Assembly: GCA_019239965.1 (NCBI GenBank) | Contig: JAFAZC010000200.1 | Span: 1-36,008, forward strand | DNA: 36,008 nt | Reading direction: 5' to 3' | Source: Kutzneria sp. | GTDB lineage: Bacteria; Actinomycetota; Actinomycetes; Mycobacteriales; Pseudonocardiaceae | Shown here: positions 15,556 to 23,126 of the stretch, piece after piece | Numbering within the stretch: the stretch's first letter is position 1 | How the letters are laid out: the number at the start of each line of letters is the position of its first letter | The notes under the pieces: model-generated | The model's input: the letters and a program-made list of their open reading frames with translations, nothing else | The model's database searches: none | Told to the model about the DNA's origin: nothing | Translations under genes and position numbers: made by a program

Positions 15556-16134
15556 TTGAGCGGCTTCATCCACTGGTACGAGGGCGACTGGTCGACGTGG
15601 CGGGCCGGCAGGACTGTCGCCAGAATCGAGTCGCTCGGACTGAACCTTTCGGAACAGATTGGCCTTCCGGAAGAGACAGTCCTTTCGGAACAGGACGCCC
15701 AGCGGCATGCCCTGTTGACTCGGTTGGCGCTGACCAGAACGAGGACGGTTGACGTCGCCTACCGGCTAGATGATCGAACCGCACTGCACTGCCGGTTCCG
15801 TCGCGTTGACGAGGACATCGTCGTCCAGGAGTTCGACCTGGACGGATTGTCGACGATCGAGCGGAACCAGCTGGTGCGGGGCATCATCGAGCTGTTCGGC
15901 GACGATCCGGCCAGCACTGTCGGCTTCGTGGCCGACCGTTCTGGCCGTTCGGAGGATGTCGACTGGGACGACGTCGTGCTTGGCCACCCGCGGATCATCA
16001 CGGTCAGGCCCGACATGCTCGCGCTGCCGACACCCCTCGTCGACCAGCTGCATCCGGAGCTGTATCTCCTAGTGGGTTCCCGGTTGGGTGCGTTGACCGT
16101 CTACGACCGCACCAACCTGCTCGCTGAGGTCTGA
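15556..16134 (+). CDS. Unrecognised protein with a hexapeptide triplicate repeat
   Basis: 192 residues, not recognised. The start is TTG at 15556, supported by GAGGAG about nine bases upstream and no better in-frame start. The protein is soluble, acidic and tryptophan-containing at the N-terminus (FIHWYEGDWSTWRAG). Residues 30-47 are three tandem six-residue units (NLSEQI, GLPEET, VLSEQD) encoded by an exact 18-bp period. The C-terminal half is a mixed alpha/beta region (HCRFRRVDEDIVVQEFDLDGLS, VGFVADRSG, LYLLVGSRLGALTVYD) that could be a recognition or immunity-type fold, but I assign no family. It has its own 186-bp upstream gap and ends 10 bp before the first DnaA box. Confidence 0.7.
   Translation: MSGFIHWYEGDWSTWRAGRTVARIESLGLNLSEQIGLPEETVLSEQDAQRHALLTRLALTRTRTVDVAYRLDDRTALHCRFRRVDEDIVVQEFDLDGLSTIERNQLVRGIIELFGDDPASTVGFVADRSGRSEDVDWDDVVLGHPRIITVRPDMLALPTPLVDQLHPELYLLVGSRLGALTVYDRTNLLAEV
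15643..15696 (+). repeat. Three tandem 18-bp repeats inside a gene
   Basis: The 13-mers CCTTTCGGAACAG, CCTTCCGGAAGAG and CCTTTCGGAACAG begin at 15645, 15663 and 15681, an exact 18-bp period. Each copy contains a TTCSGAA-like palindrome. Being a multiple of three, it keeps the frame and adds a six-residue unit per copy. Confidence 0.75.
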
Positions 16135-16144
16135 TGCCGACCAG

Positions 16145-16297
16145 TTGTCCACAGCACGTGCACAACTTCCGCTCACAGCCAGCCGATCTGATCACCGAGC
16201 TGTTTTCGCTGTTCAGGGCCATAAATGTAGGTTCTTGCGCACGGGCTAGCGGGAATTTGTCACCAGGCTGTCCACAGATACCAGCGGGTTGTCCACA
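16145..16297. promoter_or_regulatory. Cluster of three DnaA boxes
   Basis: TTGTCCACA at 16145-16153, CTGTCCACA at 16268-16276 and TTGTCCACA at 16289-16297, all on the plus strand, lie in the 231-bp gap before the ferritin gene. TTGTCCACA is the preferred DnaA box of high-GC actinobacteria. No dnaA or dnaN is present, so this is not oriC; a titration or regulatory site is more likely. Confidence 0.6.
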
Positions 16298-16353
16298 AGT
16301 AATGATCAGCCAGGTGGGTATCTCGCCAGCGCGATACCTAGGGCCATTCGGAG

Positions 16354-16365
16354 TATCGTCGGTTC
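16354..16365 (+). promoter_or_regulatory. Leaderless -10 of the ferritin gene
   Basis: TATCGT (16354-16359) stands six bases before the ATG at 16366 and no Shine-Dalgarno is seen. The nearest DnaA box ends about 57 bp upstream of this element. Confidence 0.5.
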
Positions 16366-16908
16366 ATGGCATCGAACAGCGCCACCAAGTTCCAGGAGCT
16401 GCTGCAATCCCAGATCCGCAACGAGCTCACCGCGGCTCAGCAGTATCTGGCGATCGCGGTCTGGTTCGATGGCCAGGACCTGCCCCAGCTGGCGAGGCAC
16501 TTCTATCGGCAGTCGCTTGAAGAGCGCAACCACGCGATGATGATCGTCCAGTACCTGCTTGACAATGACATCCATGTGGCCATCCCCGGCGTCGGCGAGG
16601 TGCGCAATGAGTTCGCCGCGGTGCGCGAGCCAGTCGCGCTGGCCGTCGAGCAGGAGCGCTCGGTCACCGAGGAGATCGTTGCCCTGGCAAGGGCGGCGCG
16701 GGACGAAGGTGACTATGTCGGCGAGCAGTTCCTGCAGTGGTTCCTCAAGGAGCAGGTCGAAGAGATCTCCTCGATGACGACACTGCTGCACACCGTGGAC
16801 CGCGCCAAGGACAACGTCTTCCATATCGAGGACTTCCTCGCCAGGGAGGTCGCCAGCGCCCAGAACGTCGATCCGACGTCGCCGGCTGTAGCGGGCGGTC
16901 GCATCTGA
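16366..16908 (+). CDS. Ferritin (BfrB-like, non-heme)
   Basis: A 180-residue iron-storage protein that oxidises ferrous iron and stores it in a 24-subunit shell. The ferroxidase residues are complete: Glu20 and Tyr27 (IRNELTAAQQY), Glu53 and His56 (EERNHA), Glu97, Gln130 and Glu133 (LKEQVEEISS). No heme-ligand methionine of the bacterioferritin kind is evident, and the sequence resembles mycobacterial BfrB. The C-terminal tail after residue 165 is short and flexible. It is a single gene, leaderless by position, flanked on both sides by regions carrying DnaA boxes. No IdeR-like iron box was recognised upstream. Confidence 0.92.
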   Translation: MASNSATKFQELLQSQIRNELTAAQQYLAIAVWFDGQDLPQLARHFYRQSLEERNHAMMIVQYLLDNDIHVAIPGVGEVRNEFAAVREPVALAVEQERSVTEEIVALARAARDEGDYVGEQFLQWFLKEQVEEISSMTTLLHTVDRAKDNVFHIEDFLAREVASAQNVDPTSPAVAGGRI

Positions 16909-17198
16909 GCCGTCATCGAGCCGTAGTCGCCGTCGTCCCCGTCGCCGGCCAATCGGTTCGGATACGCATTCCTGACATCGTGTTTCGGACGAGTCGGCGT
17001 AGATTCCCTCAGGCGTCAGCGCGTCCCGAAAGCCGCCGGCCCTCGCCAATCCGTACTTCGGCCCAGGAATCGCTGTCCTCCGCGTCCATGACGCTTGCCG
17101 GCGCCTCCACCCATGTCCTCCTGTTCCTGCTCACTATTGGAGAAGAGCACCTGGAGAGAACACGCGTGAAGAGCTTGGGAGGTTACTCGGCGGAGGGG
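16909..17198. other. Gene-free stretch between ferritin and the DUF952 gene
   Basis: 290 bp between two converging genes. Frames that cross it on either strand are long GC-driven readings without ribosome binding sites or recognisable motifs. No clear hairpin terminator is seen. I see nothing I can support here. Confidence 0.5.
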
Positions 17199-17552
17199 TC
17201 AGAGTTCGGCGAGTTCCTTGGGCAGACGGAAGATTCCCGCCTCGGCCGGCGGAAAATCGACTACGCCGATCACGGCGGCCGTGGGAATCGGACCGTAGAC
17301 GTGGGGGAAGCACACTCCGGCCGGGTTGGCGGGCACGCCCTCCTCCCAGCGAACCGTTGCGTCCAGACTCGCCGGATCGATCACCAGGAGCAGGAGGTCG
17401 GTCCGGCCAGCGAACAGAGCATTGGCGGGCAGGTGCACTGTGCCAAAGTCGGAGCAGTGTACGAATCCCACGTCGTCGAGGGATGCTGGCGCGTGCACCC
17501 CTTCGGCCTCGGCGACAGCCCATTCGTCATGCGTGCAAATGTGCAGGATCAC
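17199..17552 (-). CDS. DUF952 family protein
   Basis: 117 residues with the complete DUF952 pattern: ILHICTHDEWAVAEAEGVH, FVHCSD near residue 31, LLLLVIDPASL, VRWE and FPHVYGPIP. The family is small, single-domain and uncharacterised, with a fold resembling ADP-ribosyltransferase-like domains in some comparisons; no activity is assigned. It starts with GTG at 17552, and a paired DnaA-box site lies 4-27 bp upstream, overlapping where its promoter must be. It is in the same direction as the DUF5926 gene upstream. Confidence 0.85.
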   Translation of the reverse strand: MILHICTHDEWAVAEAEGVHAPASLDDVGFVHCSDFGTVHLPANALFAGRTDLLLLVIDPASLDATVRWEEGVPANPAGVCFPHVYGPIPTAAVIGVVDFPPAEAGIFRLPKELAEL

Positions 17553-17555
17553 GAG

Positions 17556-17579
17556 TTATCCACAACCTCTTGTGGACAG
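17556..17579. promoter_or_regulatory. Two DnaA boxes facing each other
   Basis: TTATCCACA on the plus strand (17556-17564) and CTGTCCACA on the minus strand (17571-17579) form an inverted pair within the 65-bp gap upstream of the DUF952 gene. TTATCCACA is the canonical DnaA box. Confidence 0.6.
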
Positions 17580-17617
17580 CCTGTTAACAACCGGCCGTCC
17601 CTGGGGACAAAATACGG

Positions 17618-18565
17618 TCAGCGCAGAGTGATCTGGCGACTACGCAGGCCATTCAGGACTCGACGCTCACCATCGGTTAGTACTGTGTCATCCGCAGTCA
17701 GCTCGTCGGCCAGCCTGGCGGCGAGTGCTTCCGCACCGGAGGTCCACTCCTTGGCGTGCAGTTCGGGGTCCAGATCCCATACTGGGACCGCGAGGCCGTG
17801 TGCTCGGAAGGAACCGACATAACGCGAACCCTCACCGAGGTTCAGCTCGTCGCGGGCGGCCAGTCGGGCCATCGCGACGAGCAGTTGCTCCTCCGGTTCG
17901 GGGCGGACCCAGCGAAGATGTGCCTTGTCCCCAGCGTCGACCCAGTACGCCGCGTGCACCCCGGAGCCGGATACCCGGACACTGGGCATGACCGCCGCAT
18001 TGGCCCGTTCCAGCGACAGTGCCACATCACCTGTCGGCTGGTCGCCATCAGGGAGCCACCAGGCGAAGTCGTCGTGTAGCTGCGGTTGCAGCGGCTCGTC
18101 AGCGCGCAACAGGTCCTGCAGCCGAGTGGTTACCTCGTCATCCGTATCGACCACCGACAGGGCCTCGCCAGGCTCGGCCGTCAACGCCCACTGAACGGCC
18201 CGAGCCACATCTCGGCTCAGGTCTCCCGACCTGGTCTGTACCTGGAGACCGACGAAGGCGGCACCGTCACTGCGGACGAGGGCGGCGGCGGCCATCGGCA
18301 GAACCGTGGCCAGCGTGACCGGACGCCGCGGCGTTCCGGCCAGCGGCAGTGCCGCCGTCGCGGATGGAACGAACTCGCGCAGGGCGATCAGTTCAGGCTC
18401 GGCTGCGAGCCCTTCGAAGGGGCGGGTGACGATCGCGTCGGCGACACCGTGCGCCGAGCCGTGGCAGGCCTTGTAGCGTCTGCCGGACCCACAGGGGCAG
18501 GGCTGCCTCGGGTTGACGCCGTCTGCCGTCCTCACCGCACGCTTTGCGGCCGTACGCCTGGACAC
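17618..18565 (-). CDS. DUF5926 family protein with N-terminal SEC-C zinc motif
   Basis: 315 residues. After a basic N-terminus, the SEC-C motif PCPCGSGRRYKACHG (Cys23, Cys25, Cys34, His35) gives a small zinc site like that in SecA and SWIM-type proteins. The rest (PFEGLAAEPELIALREFVPSAT; FAWWLPDGDQPTGDVALSLERANAAVMP; VRPEPEEQLLVAMARLAARDEL) is the actinobacterial DUF5926 body of unknown function. The GTG at 18565 is chosen for AGGAGG just upstream; the frame extends to 18811 without conservation. It is 83 bp downstream of the glycerophosphodiesterase gene on the same strand, so the two may form an operon. Confidence 0.85.
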   Translation of the reverse strand: MSRRTAAKRAVRTADGVNPRQPCPCGSGRRYKACHGSAHGVADAIVTRPFEGLAAEPELIALREFVPSATAALPLAGTPRRPVTLATVLPMAAAALVRSDGAAFVGLQVQTRSGDLSRDVARAVQWALTAEPGEALSVVDTDDEVTTRLQDLLRADEPLQPQLHDDFAWWLPDGDQPTGDVALSLERANAAVMPSVRVSGSGVHAAYWVDAGDKAHLRWVRPEPEEQLLVAMARLAARDELNLGEGSRYVGSFRAHGLAVPVWDLDPELHAKEWTSGAEALAARLADELTADDTVLTDGERRVLNGLRSRQITLR

Positions 18566-18648
18566 GGTTCCTCCTGTCGAGGGGACTCTCGCGGTTGCCG
18601 CCCACTGGCCGGGCGGCTGCCCGTGCCCGACGCGGGAGGCGACCGCAC

Positions 18649-19497
18649 TCAAGACTGGGTGACCGTAGCCGAAGACCCTGGATCGAGCAGACCGCGGGTG
18701 CTCGCCGGCGCGTTCGTCGCGAGGTACCGCACGCCCACGCGCCTGCATAGTTCGACGTCGGCGGGTAGGTCGACCGTCCAGCAGTAGGTGTCGTGCCCGT
18801 GTTCGGTGCACCTGGCGACGTAGTCCGGGTCGTCACGCAGAAGATGGATACTCGGACCGGCGATGTCCGCCCACCGTGGCAATGCACCCGCGCGCTGAAG
18901 CACCCCGAGCTTGCGCATCAGCAGTACGGTTGGCAGCTTGGGCGCCTGCTCGCGGATGCGGCGGACCGCCCATGGAGAGAACGACATGACCACGATCGGC
19001 GATTCGCGCTTTGATTCCGGCGCGGCGAGACCGTGCCGACGCAGCAGGATGACGAGTTTTTCTTCGACCAGACCGGCATAGCGCACCGGGTGCTTGGTCT
19101 CGATGAACAGTCGTGCGCCCCGTGGGGAGTCCGCGACCAGACCGAGCAACGCCTCAAAGGTGAGCAGGTCGCCGTCGGCGGTGTCATCCTCGTCGACCGA
19201 CTTGCGCACCAGATCGTCCGCGGTGTCGGGCAGGTCGTGGCGCCATTGCCCGAAGTTGAACTCCTTGAGCTGACTGAGAGTCAGTTCGCTGACCACGCCA
19301 CTTCCTGTCGAGGTGCGGTTGACCGTGCGGTCATGCACGCACACCAAGTGCCCGTCTCTGGTCAGCCGGACGTCGCATTCCAGGCCGTCAGCGCCTTGCT
19401 CGAGGGCGAGTGCGTACGCGGCGAGCGTGTGCTCGGCACGGTATTGGGAGGCACCCCGGTGCGCGACGATCTCAGGTAGCCTGCTGTTGTGCGGCAC
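18649..19497 (-). CDS. Glycerophosphodiester phosphodiesterase
   Basis: Hydrolyses glycerophosphodiesters to glycerol-3-phosphate and an alcohol. 282 residues, cytoplasmic, no signal peptide. Catalytic motifs: IVAHRGAS (His13, Arg14), the ECDVRLTRDGHLVCVHD metal-binding and second-histidine segment, LFIETKHP and the C-terminal TYCWTVDL...GVRYLATNAP. The start is GTG at 19497, with a weak GGGG upstream. It is divergent from the cytochrome P450, and the 92-bp gap between them holds an inverted repeat. The absence of a signal peptide suggests the UgpQ-like cytoplasmic form. Confidence 0.9.
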   Translation of the reverse strand: MPHNSRLPEIVAHRGASQYRAEHTLAAYALALEQGADGLECDVRLTRDGHLVCVHDRTVNRTSTGSGVVSELTLSQLKEFNFGQWRHDLPDTADDLVRKSVDEDDTADGDLLTFEALLGLVADSPRGARLFIETKHPVRYAGLVEEKLVILLRRHGLAAPESKRESPIVVMSFSPWAVRRIREQAPKLPTVLLMRKLGVLQRAGALPRWADIAGPSIHLLRDDPDYVARCTEHGHDTYCWTVDLPADVELCRRVGVRYLATNAPASTRGLLDPGSSATVTQS

Positions 19498-19520
19498 GCC
19501 CCAATCATCCGGTACTTGGG

Positions 19521-19557
19521 TGAACCGCCGGTGACTGGGCGGCGACTTAGCGGTTCA
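19521..19557. promoter_or_regulatory. Inverted repeat between the glycerophosphodiesterase and P450 genes
   Basis: TGAACCGC (19521-19528) and GCGGTTCA (19550-19557) are perfect complements 21 bases apart in the divergent promoter region. This could be a binding site for a dimeric regulator acting on both genes, or an RNA hairpin in the 5' region. Confidence 0.35.
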
Positions 19558-19589
19558 TTGGCCAGACGCCGACATGTCTCCCGATAGCC

Positions 19590-20786
19590 ATGACCACGGT
19601 CATGTTCGACCCGAGGGATCCTGCCTTCATCGCTGACCCGTATCCGGCGTTCGCCGCGATGCGCGCACGCGGAGAGGTGCACCTTCATCCAGGGCTCGGG
19701 TTGGCGGTCGCGGTGTCGCATGCGGCCTCGTCAGCCGTGTTGCGACATCGCTCGCTTGGGCGGCTTTGGACCGATGCCACGCCTGTCGAGGCGTTCCCCG
19801 CGTTCAACTTGCTGCACGGCAACTCGTTGCTGGAAACCGAGCCACCCAGGCACACCCGGTTGCGGAGGCTGATTTCGGCCGCTTTCGGCCGCGACCACGT
19901 CGAACGGTTGCGGCCACGGGTGACCCGGCTTGCCGACGAGCTTGTCGCCGGGCTAGCGGAGAAGATCGCCGCCGGGCATGCTGCCGACCTGCTCGACGAG
20001 GTGGCAGTGCCGTTGCCGATCGCGGTGATCGCCGAGCTGCTCGGCGTCCCGACCCCCGACCGGTCGCTGCTGCAACCGTGGTCGAACGCGATCGTGAAGA
20101 TGTACGAATACGACCTGCCACCTGAGCTGGGTGCGTCGGCTGAGCGGGCGTCGGCCGAGTTCGCGGCGTACCTACGGGAGTTGATCGCGCTGCGGCGGCG
20201 ACGCCCGGGGCAGGATCTGGTCAGTGATCTGGTCATGGTGACCGACGTCGACGGTGGGAAACTGACCGAGGACGAGTTGATGGCCACGGCCGTACTCTTG
20301 TTGATGGCCGGCCACGAGGCATCGGTGAACGTGGTCGGCAACGGCGTCTTCGCACTGATGCGGCATCGCGGCCAGTGGGAGCGGCTGGTCGCCGACCCCG
20401 GACTGATGCCCACCGCCGTCGAGGAATTGATCCGGTTCGATCCCCCTCTCCAGCTGTTCGAGCGGACCGCGACCGCCGAGGTGGAAATCGGTGGGCATCT
20501 CCTACGTCCCGGCGAAAAGATCGCGGCATTGCTCGGTGCGGCCGCGCGAGATCCTGCGGTATTTGATTCACCAAACGCCCTCGACGTCGGACGGAAACCG
20601 AATGCCCACCTCGGATTCGGTGCCGGAATTCACTATTGCGTCGGTGCCCCGCTCGCCAGACTGGAGACGGCCGCGACATTGATGGCGCTCATTCGCAACC
20701 TGCCCGACGTTCAGCTCGCGGAAGAACCGGTCCGGCGCGCGGAGTTCGTTATCCGAGGCCTACGCAGCCTCCTCCTGACCAGGTAG
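19590..20786 (+). CDS. Cytochrome P450
   Basis: 398 residues, the size of soluble bacterial P450s. The heme-binding loop FGAGIHYCVGAPLAR carries the axial Cys350, and ExxR is Glu279-Leu-Ile-Arg282. The I-helix oxygen-activation motif reads Ala240-Gly-His-Glu243-Ala244-Ser245, so the usual threonine after the acid is alanine. P450eryF has the same AGxEAS pattern and uses a substrate hydroxyl instead of the threonine to deliver protons. No ferredoxin, reductase or biosynthetic cluster lies beside it, so the redox partners come from elsewhere. Substrate unknown; it could be a polyketide-like or lipid-derived compound. The ATG start has no strong ribosome binding site. Confidence 0.92.
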   Translation: MTTVMFDPRDPAFIADPYPAFAAMRARGEVHLHPGLGLAVAVSHAASSAVLRHRSLGRLWTDATPVEAFPAFNLLHGNSLLETEPPRHTRLRRLISAAFGRDHVERLRPRVTRLADELVAGLAEKIAAGHAADLLDEVAVPLPIAVIAELLGVPTPDRSLLQPWSNAIVKMYEYDLPPELGASAERASAEFAAYLRELIALRRRRPGQDLVSDLVMVTDVDGGKLTEDELMATAVLLLMAGHEASVNVVGNGVFALMRHRGQWERLVADPGLMPTAVEELIRFDPPLQLFERTATAEVEIGGHLLRPGEKIAALLGAAARDPAVFDSPNALDVGRKPNAHLGFGAGIHYCVGAPLARLETAATLMALIRNLPDVQLAEEPVRRAEFVIRGLRSLLLTR

Positions 20787-20913
20787 ACGCCTGTCGCAAG
20801 CGTTTGTACACAGCAGTCTCTCGTATCCACAGACACCTGTTTTTCGCACCGCCCACCGGCCCCAGCCCGGTACGCTGGCGTCGGGGTTGTCCCCCGGTGA
20901 GAGTGGGGGATTT

Positions 20914-20985
20914 AGGTAATGGTTATAAAAAAACAAACCGGTTTATTGTGTACCGCTGAAGGATTATCTGGCTATTTGTATCAGT
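20914..20985. other. AT-rich island downstream of the P450
   Basis: About 70 bp with many A and T bases, including a run of seven A at 20927-20933 and AAACCGGTTT, inside DNA that is otherwise strongly GC-rich. On the minus strand the AAACCGGTTT palindrome is followed by G and seven T, which could end transcripts of the DUF4328 gene. It could also be a site for an AT-preferring nucleoid protein such as Lsr2. No gene is supported in 20787-21029. Confidence 0.4.
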
Positions 20986-21029
20986 TGCCGACACAGGCTG
21001 CCGGGGACCGGAATGCCGGATTCGTGTCG

Positions 21030-21938
21030 TCAGCGAAGCGAACCGAGAGGACGGACGGGGCGCAACTGCGGTTCTGGCGCATTGATCACCTTCACGACCC
21101 GCAAGCGGTGCATGGCGTCGGCATCGATCGGCTCGAGCAAGGTGGTGATCCGGTTGACCAAGATCGCCCCCGTCACGGCGACGACCACAGCGACTAGATC
21201 GGCGAACAGGTGCAGCTCGATCCCGTTCGCCATGCCCTGCACGCTTCCGTCGAACGAGTTCAGCAGAGCGATCCCGAACAGCGCCTGGCCGACCACCCAG
21301 GATGCCCACCAACCGAGCAGCAGACGTGAGGGCCTTGGGCGGTCCGCTGCGGATCGGCCCCCAGCGGAATGCTCCAGTTCGGCCAGCACGGACCCGGCAA
21401 GCACCACGTTCAGCATGGGCGCGATCAGGCCGAGAACGACCTGGCGTGTGGTTCTCGCGGGAATATGACCGGTGGCCTTCGCCACCATCCAACGGGCGTA
21501 CACAACCCACAAGACGCCAACGGTGATCGACGCGGCCGCGCTCAGCATGGACACCACCCCCGCGGTCACCACGAGGGCGTCAGAGAAGGCCACCACTCCT
21601 CGCGGCAAGGCACCGTTCCTGCTGAGCAGGACCAGTACGAACCGCCACCCCTCACCGATCGCGGCCGCCCCCAAGGCGGCGGCGGTCAGCCACAATGCGA
21701 CCACGGCGTTGCGAGCCAGCATCCTCAGCCGCTCGACCGGTTGTGCGGCGGCCGAGCCCGCGTCATACGCCGGCCATCGCCATGCCGGCTGCGGGAAACC
21801 CCAGCGCGGCGGAACGGGGTAGCGCGGTGGGCCCGTGTACCCAGACCGTCGCCCCTGCCGGGCGGTCGCCCGAATACCGGACCTGGCAACCTCGTGGGCC
21901 GCCACAGCCACCCACCGCCACCGCTGCACCGGAGCCAC
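21030..21938 (-). CDS. DUF4328-type membrane protein
   Basis: 302 residues. A basic, proline-rich N-terminal stretch (residues 1-70) precedes about five or six membrane helices. The block WVVYARWMVAKATG and the following GLIAPMLNVVLAGSVLAELEHSAG and LLLGWWASWVVGQALF match the DUF4328 pattern. Function unknown. It begins with GTG three bases after the stop of the rhodanese gene, so translation is probably coupled. The C-terminus is cytosolic and basic. Confidence 0.75.
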   Translation of the reverse strand: MAPVQRWRWVAVAAHEVARSGIRATARQGRRSGYTGPPRYPVPPRWGFPQPAWRWPAYDAGSAAAQPVERLRMLARNAVVALWLTAAALGAAAIGEGWRFVLVLLSRNGALPRGVVAFSDALVVTAGVVSMLSAAASITVGVLWVVYARWMVAKATGHIPARTTRQVVLGLIAPMLNVVLAGSVLAELEHSAGGRSAADRPRPSRLLLGWWASWVVGQALFGIALLNSFDGSVQGMANGIELHLFADLVAVVVAVTGAILVNRITTLLEPIDADAMHRLRVVKVINAPEPQLRPVRPLGSLR

Positions 21939-21941
21939 GAC

Positions 21942-22274
21942 TCATATCACCTCGGGGACACCATCGTGCTCGGCGACGATCGGACGTCCGGAACTGTGCC
22001 ACGACCTCATGCCCCCAGCGACATTCGTGGCGTCCCAGCCGTTCTGGTTCAGGTATGCCGTCGCCCGCTTTGACCTCCCGCCACCGCGGCACGTCACGTA
22101 AACCTGGCAGTCCTGCGGCACTTCAGTCAGCCTCGCGGACAGCTCACCGAGCGGAATGTGCACGGCATCAGGAGCGTGGCCGGCCCGCCACTCGTCATCC
22201 TCGCGCACGTCAAGCAGGACGGGGTTGTCAGGCAGCTCGCTGACCTCAACGGTCGGTACCTCCTGCGGCATCAT
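21942..22274 (-). CDS. Single-domain rhodanese (thiosulfate sulfurtransferase-like)
   Basis: 110 residues. The fold markers are LLDVREDDEWRAGHAPDAVHIPLGEL and the active-site loop Cys62-Arg-Gly-Gly-Gly-Arg-Ser, a six-residue loop suited to sulfur transfer. It ends with TAxxxGGMRSW. Expected role: persulfide carrier in the cytoplasm. It is the first gene of a two-gene unit with the DUF4328 membrane protein. Two adjacent ATG codons are possible starts (22274 and 22271), and neither has a ribosome binding site. The gap to the regulatory gene on its upstream side is only 45 bp. Confidence 0.9.
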   Translation of the reverse strand: MMPQEVPTVEVSELPDNPVLLDVREDDEWRAGHAPDAVHIPLGELSARLTEVPQDCQVYVTCRGGGRSKRATAYLNQNGWDATNVAGGMRSWHSSGRPIVAEHDGVPEVI

Positions 22275-22319
22275 GAGATGAATGCTGCCATGCCACCCGG
22301 TTGTCGGCGCGTGAGGTGG

Positions 22320-23126
22320 TCAGCCTTCCTTGGCCACCGTCTCACCGATCGTCGTCAGCTCGCCCAGCGTCATTGACGGCGGGACAGTGTCGTCGCCGGA
22401 TTTTTCTACGGTCAGCGTGTAAAGACGATGTTGGGAGGTATGCACACGCAGAGCCAGCAGGAGCCCACCGAAGCGGTCCTGACTCGACTGATATGACTGG
22501 ACGATGGTGCCGTCGGAGAGCGTCTTGTGGTTGGACATTCTGCAGGTTTCCCCGGCGGCCTCGCTCTCCGAAAAGCTACCACCCGGATCGCCGATGTAGC
22601 CGTTGACCTGCAGATAGACAATATAATTTCGCGACTTATCGACGGTCGAGGTCACTCGGACAATGCCGAATCCGCCGTCAAGAAAACTTGCGATGTATTC
22701 AGGTTTGATATCCATGTTCGTCGATTCCGTTGCCGTCCCTCTTTTCATCACATCGGCCAGTCTCGACAAGGCCCTGTCGACGTCGGCTCGCGAGGAGTTG
22801 ATGACGCGATCCTGGTCGGGCCAGGGGTCGCACACCGAAATCATCGGCACGGACCTATTGACCAGCGGCGTACTCGTGGGCGGTGCTTTCGTCGGGGACG
22901 CTGCGCCCAACGGCTGGGCCGGCTCTTCAATGCCGCGAAGGGCAACTCCGCCAGCACCAATGCTCGCCACAGCAACGAAGACCGCGGCGGCAACACCAAC
23001 GCGCCGCATTCCGATCGCACGCCGACCGCGCCGAACGATCTCGTCCAGCTCGGCGCGTATCGGCGGCTCGGGGCCAGCCAGTTCGGCGCGGAGCATCCGC
23101 ACGAGTTCGGAGTCGTCCTGGGTCAC
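22320..23126 (-). CDS. Membrane-anchored partner of the SigE-family sigma factor
   Basis: 268 residues: a cytoplasmic N-terminus of about 40 residues (SELVRMLRAELAGPEPPIRAELDEIVRRG), one membrane helix at about 42-64, and an extracytoplasmic domain of about 200 residues with a Pro/Thr linker and two visible cysteines (SVCDPWP, ETCRMSN). There is no HxxxCxxC zinc motif. Its GTG overlaps the stop of the sigma factor (GTGA), the classic coupling of sigma and anti-sigma. Inference: the N-terminal region may hold the sigma factor, with the outer domain sensing an envelope signal. An alternative is a lipoprotein-like or secreted partner that does not bind sigma. Confidence 0.7.
   Translation of the reverse strand: MTQDDSELVRMLRAELAGPEPPIRAELDEIVRRGRRAIGMRRVGVAAAVFVAVASIGAGGVALRGIEEPAQPLGAASPTKAPPTSTPLVNRSVPMISVCDPWPDQDRVINSSRADVDRALSRLADVMKRGTATESTNMDIKPEYIASFLDGGFGIVRVTSTVDKSRNYIVYLQVNGYIGDPGGSFSESEAAGETCRMSNHKTLSDGTIVQSYQSSQDRFGGLLLALRVHTSQHRLYTLTVEKSGDDTVPPSMTLGELTTIGETVAKEG

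Noticed and set aside
16145..17579. DnaA-box cluster as an origin of replication (oriC)
   Set aside because: No dnaA, dnaN, rpmH or parAB genes nearby and no AT-rich unwinding stretch; a titration or regulatory cluster fits better.
16737..17822. 361-codon plus-strand frame across ferritin, the gap and DUF952
   Set aside because: It crosses two recognised genes in other frames and has no support.
19590..20786. P450 as part of a biosynthetic gene cluster
   Set aside because: Its neighbours are a phosphodiesterase, a DUF5926 gene and a DUF4328 gene, with no synthase, ferredoxin or tailoring genes.
20897..20959. 20-residue peptide frame from the GTG at 20897
   Set aside because: No convincing ribosome binding site; too short to support without expression data.
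20919..21197. 92-codon frame starting in the AT-rich island
   Set aside because: Most of it is antisense to the 3' end of the DUF4328 gene, with no motif and no clear ribosome binding site.
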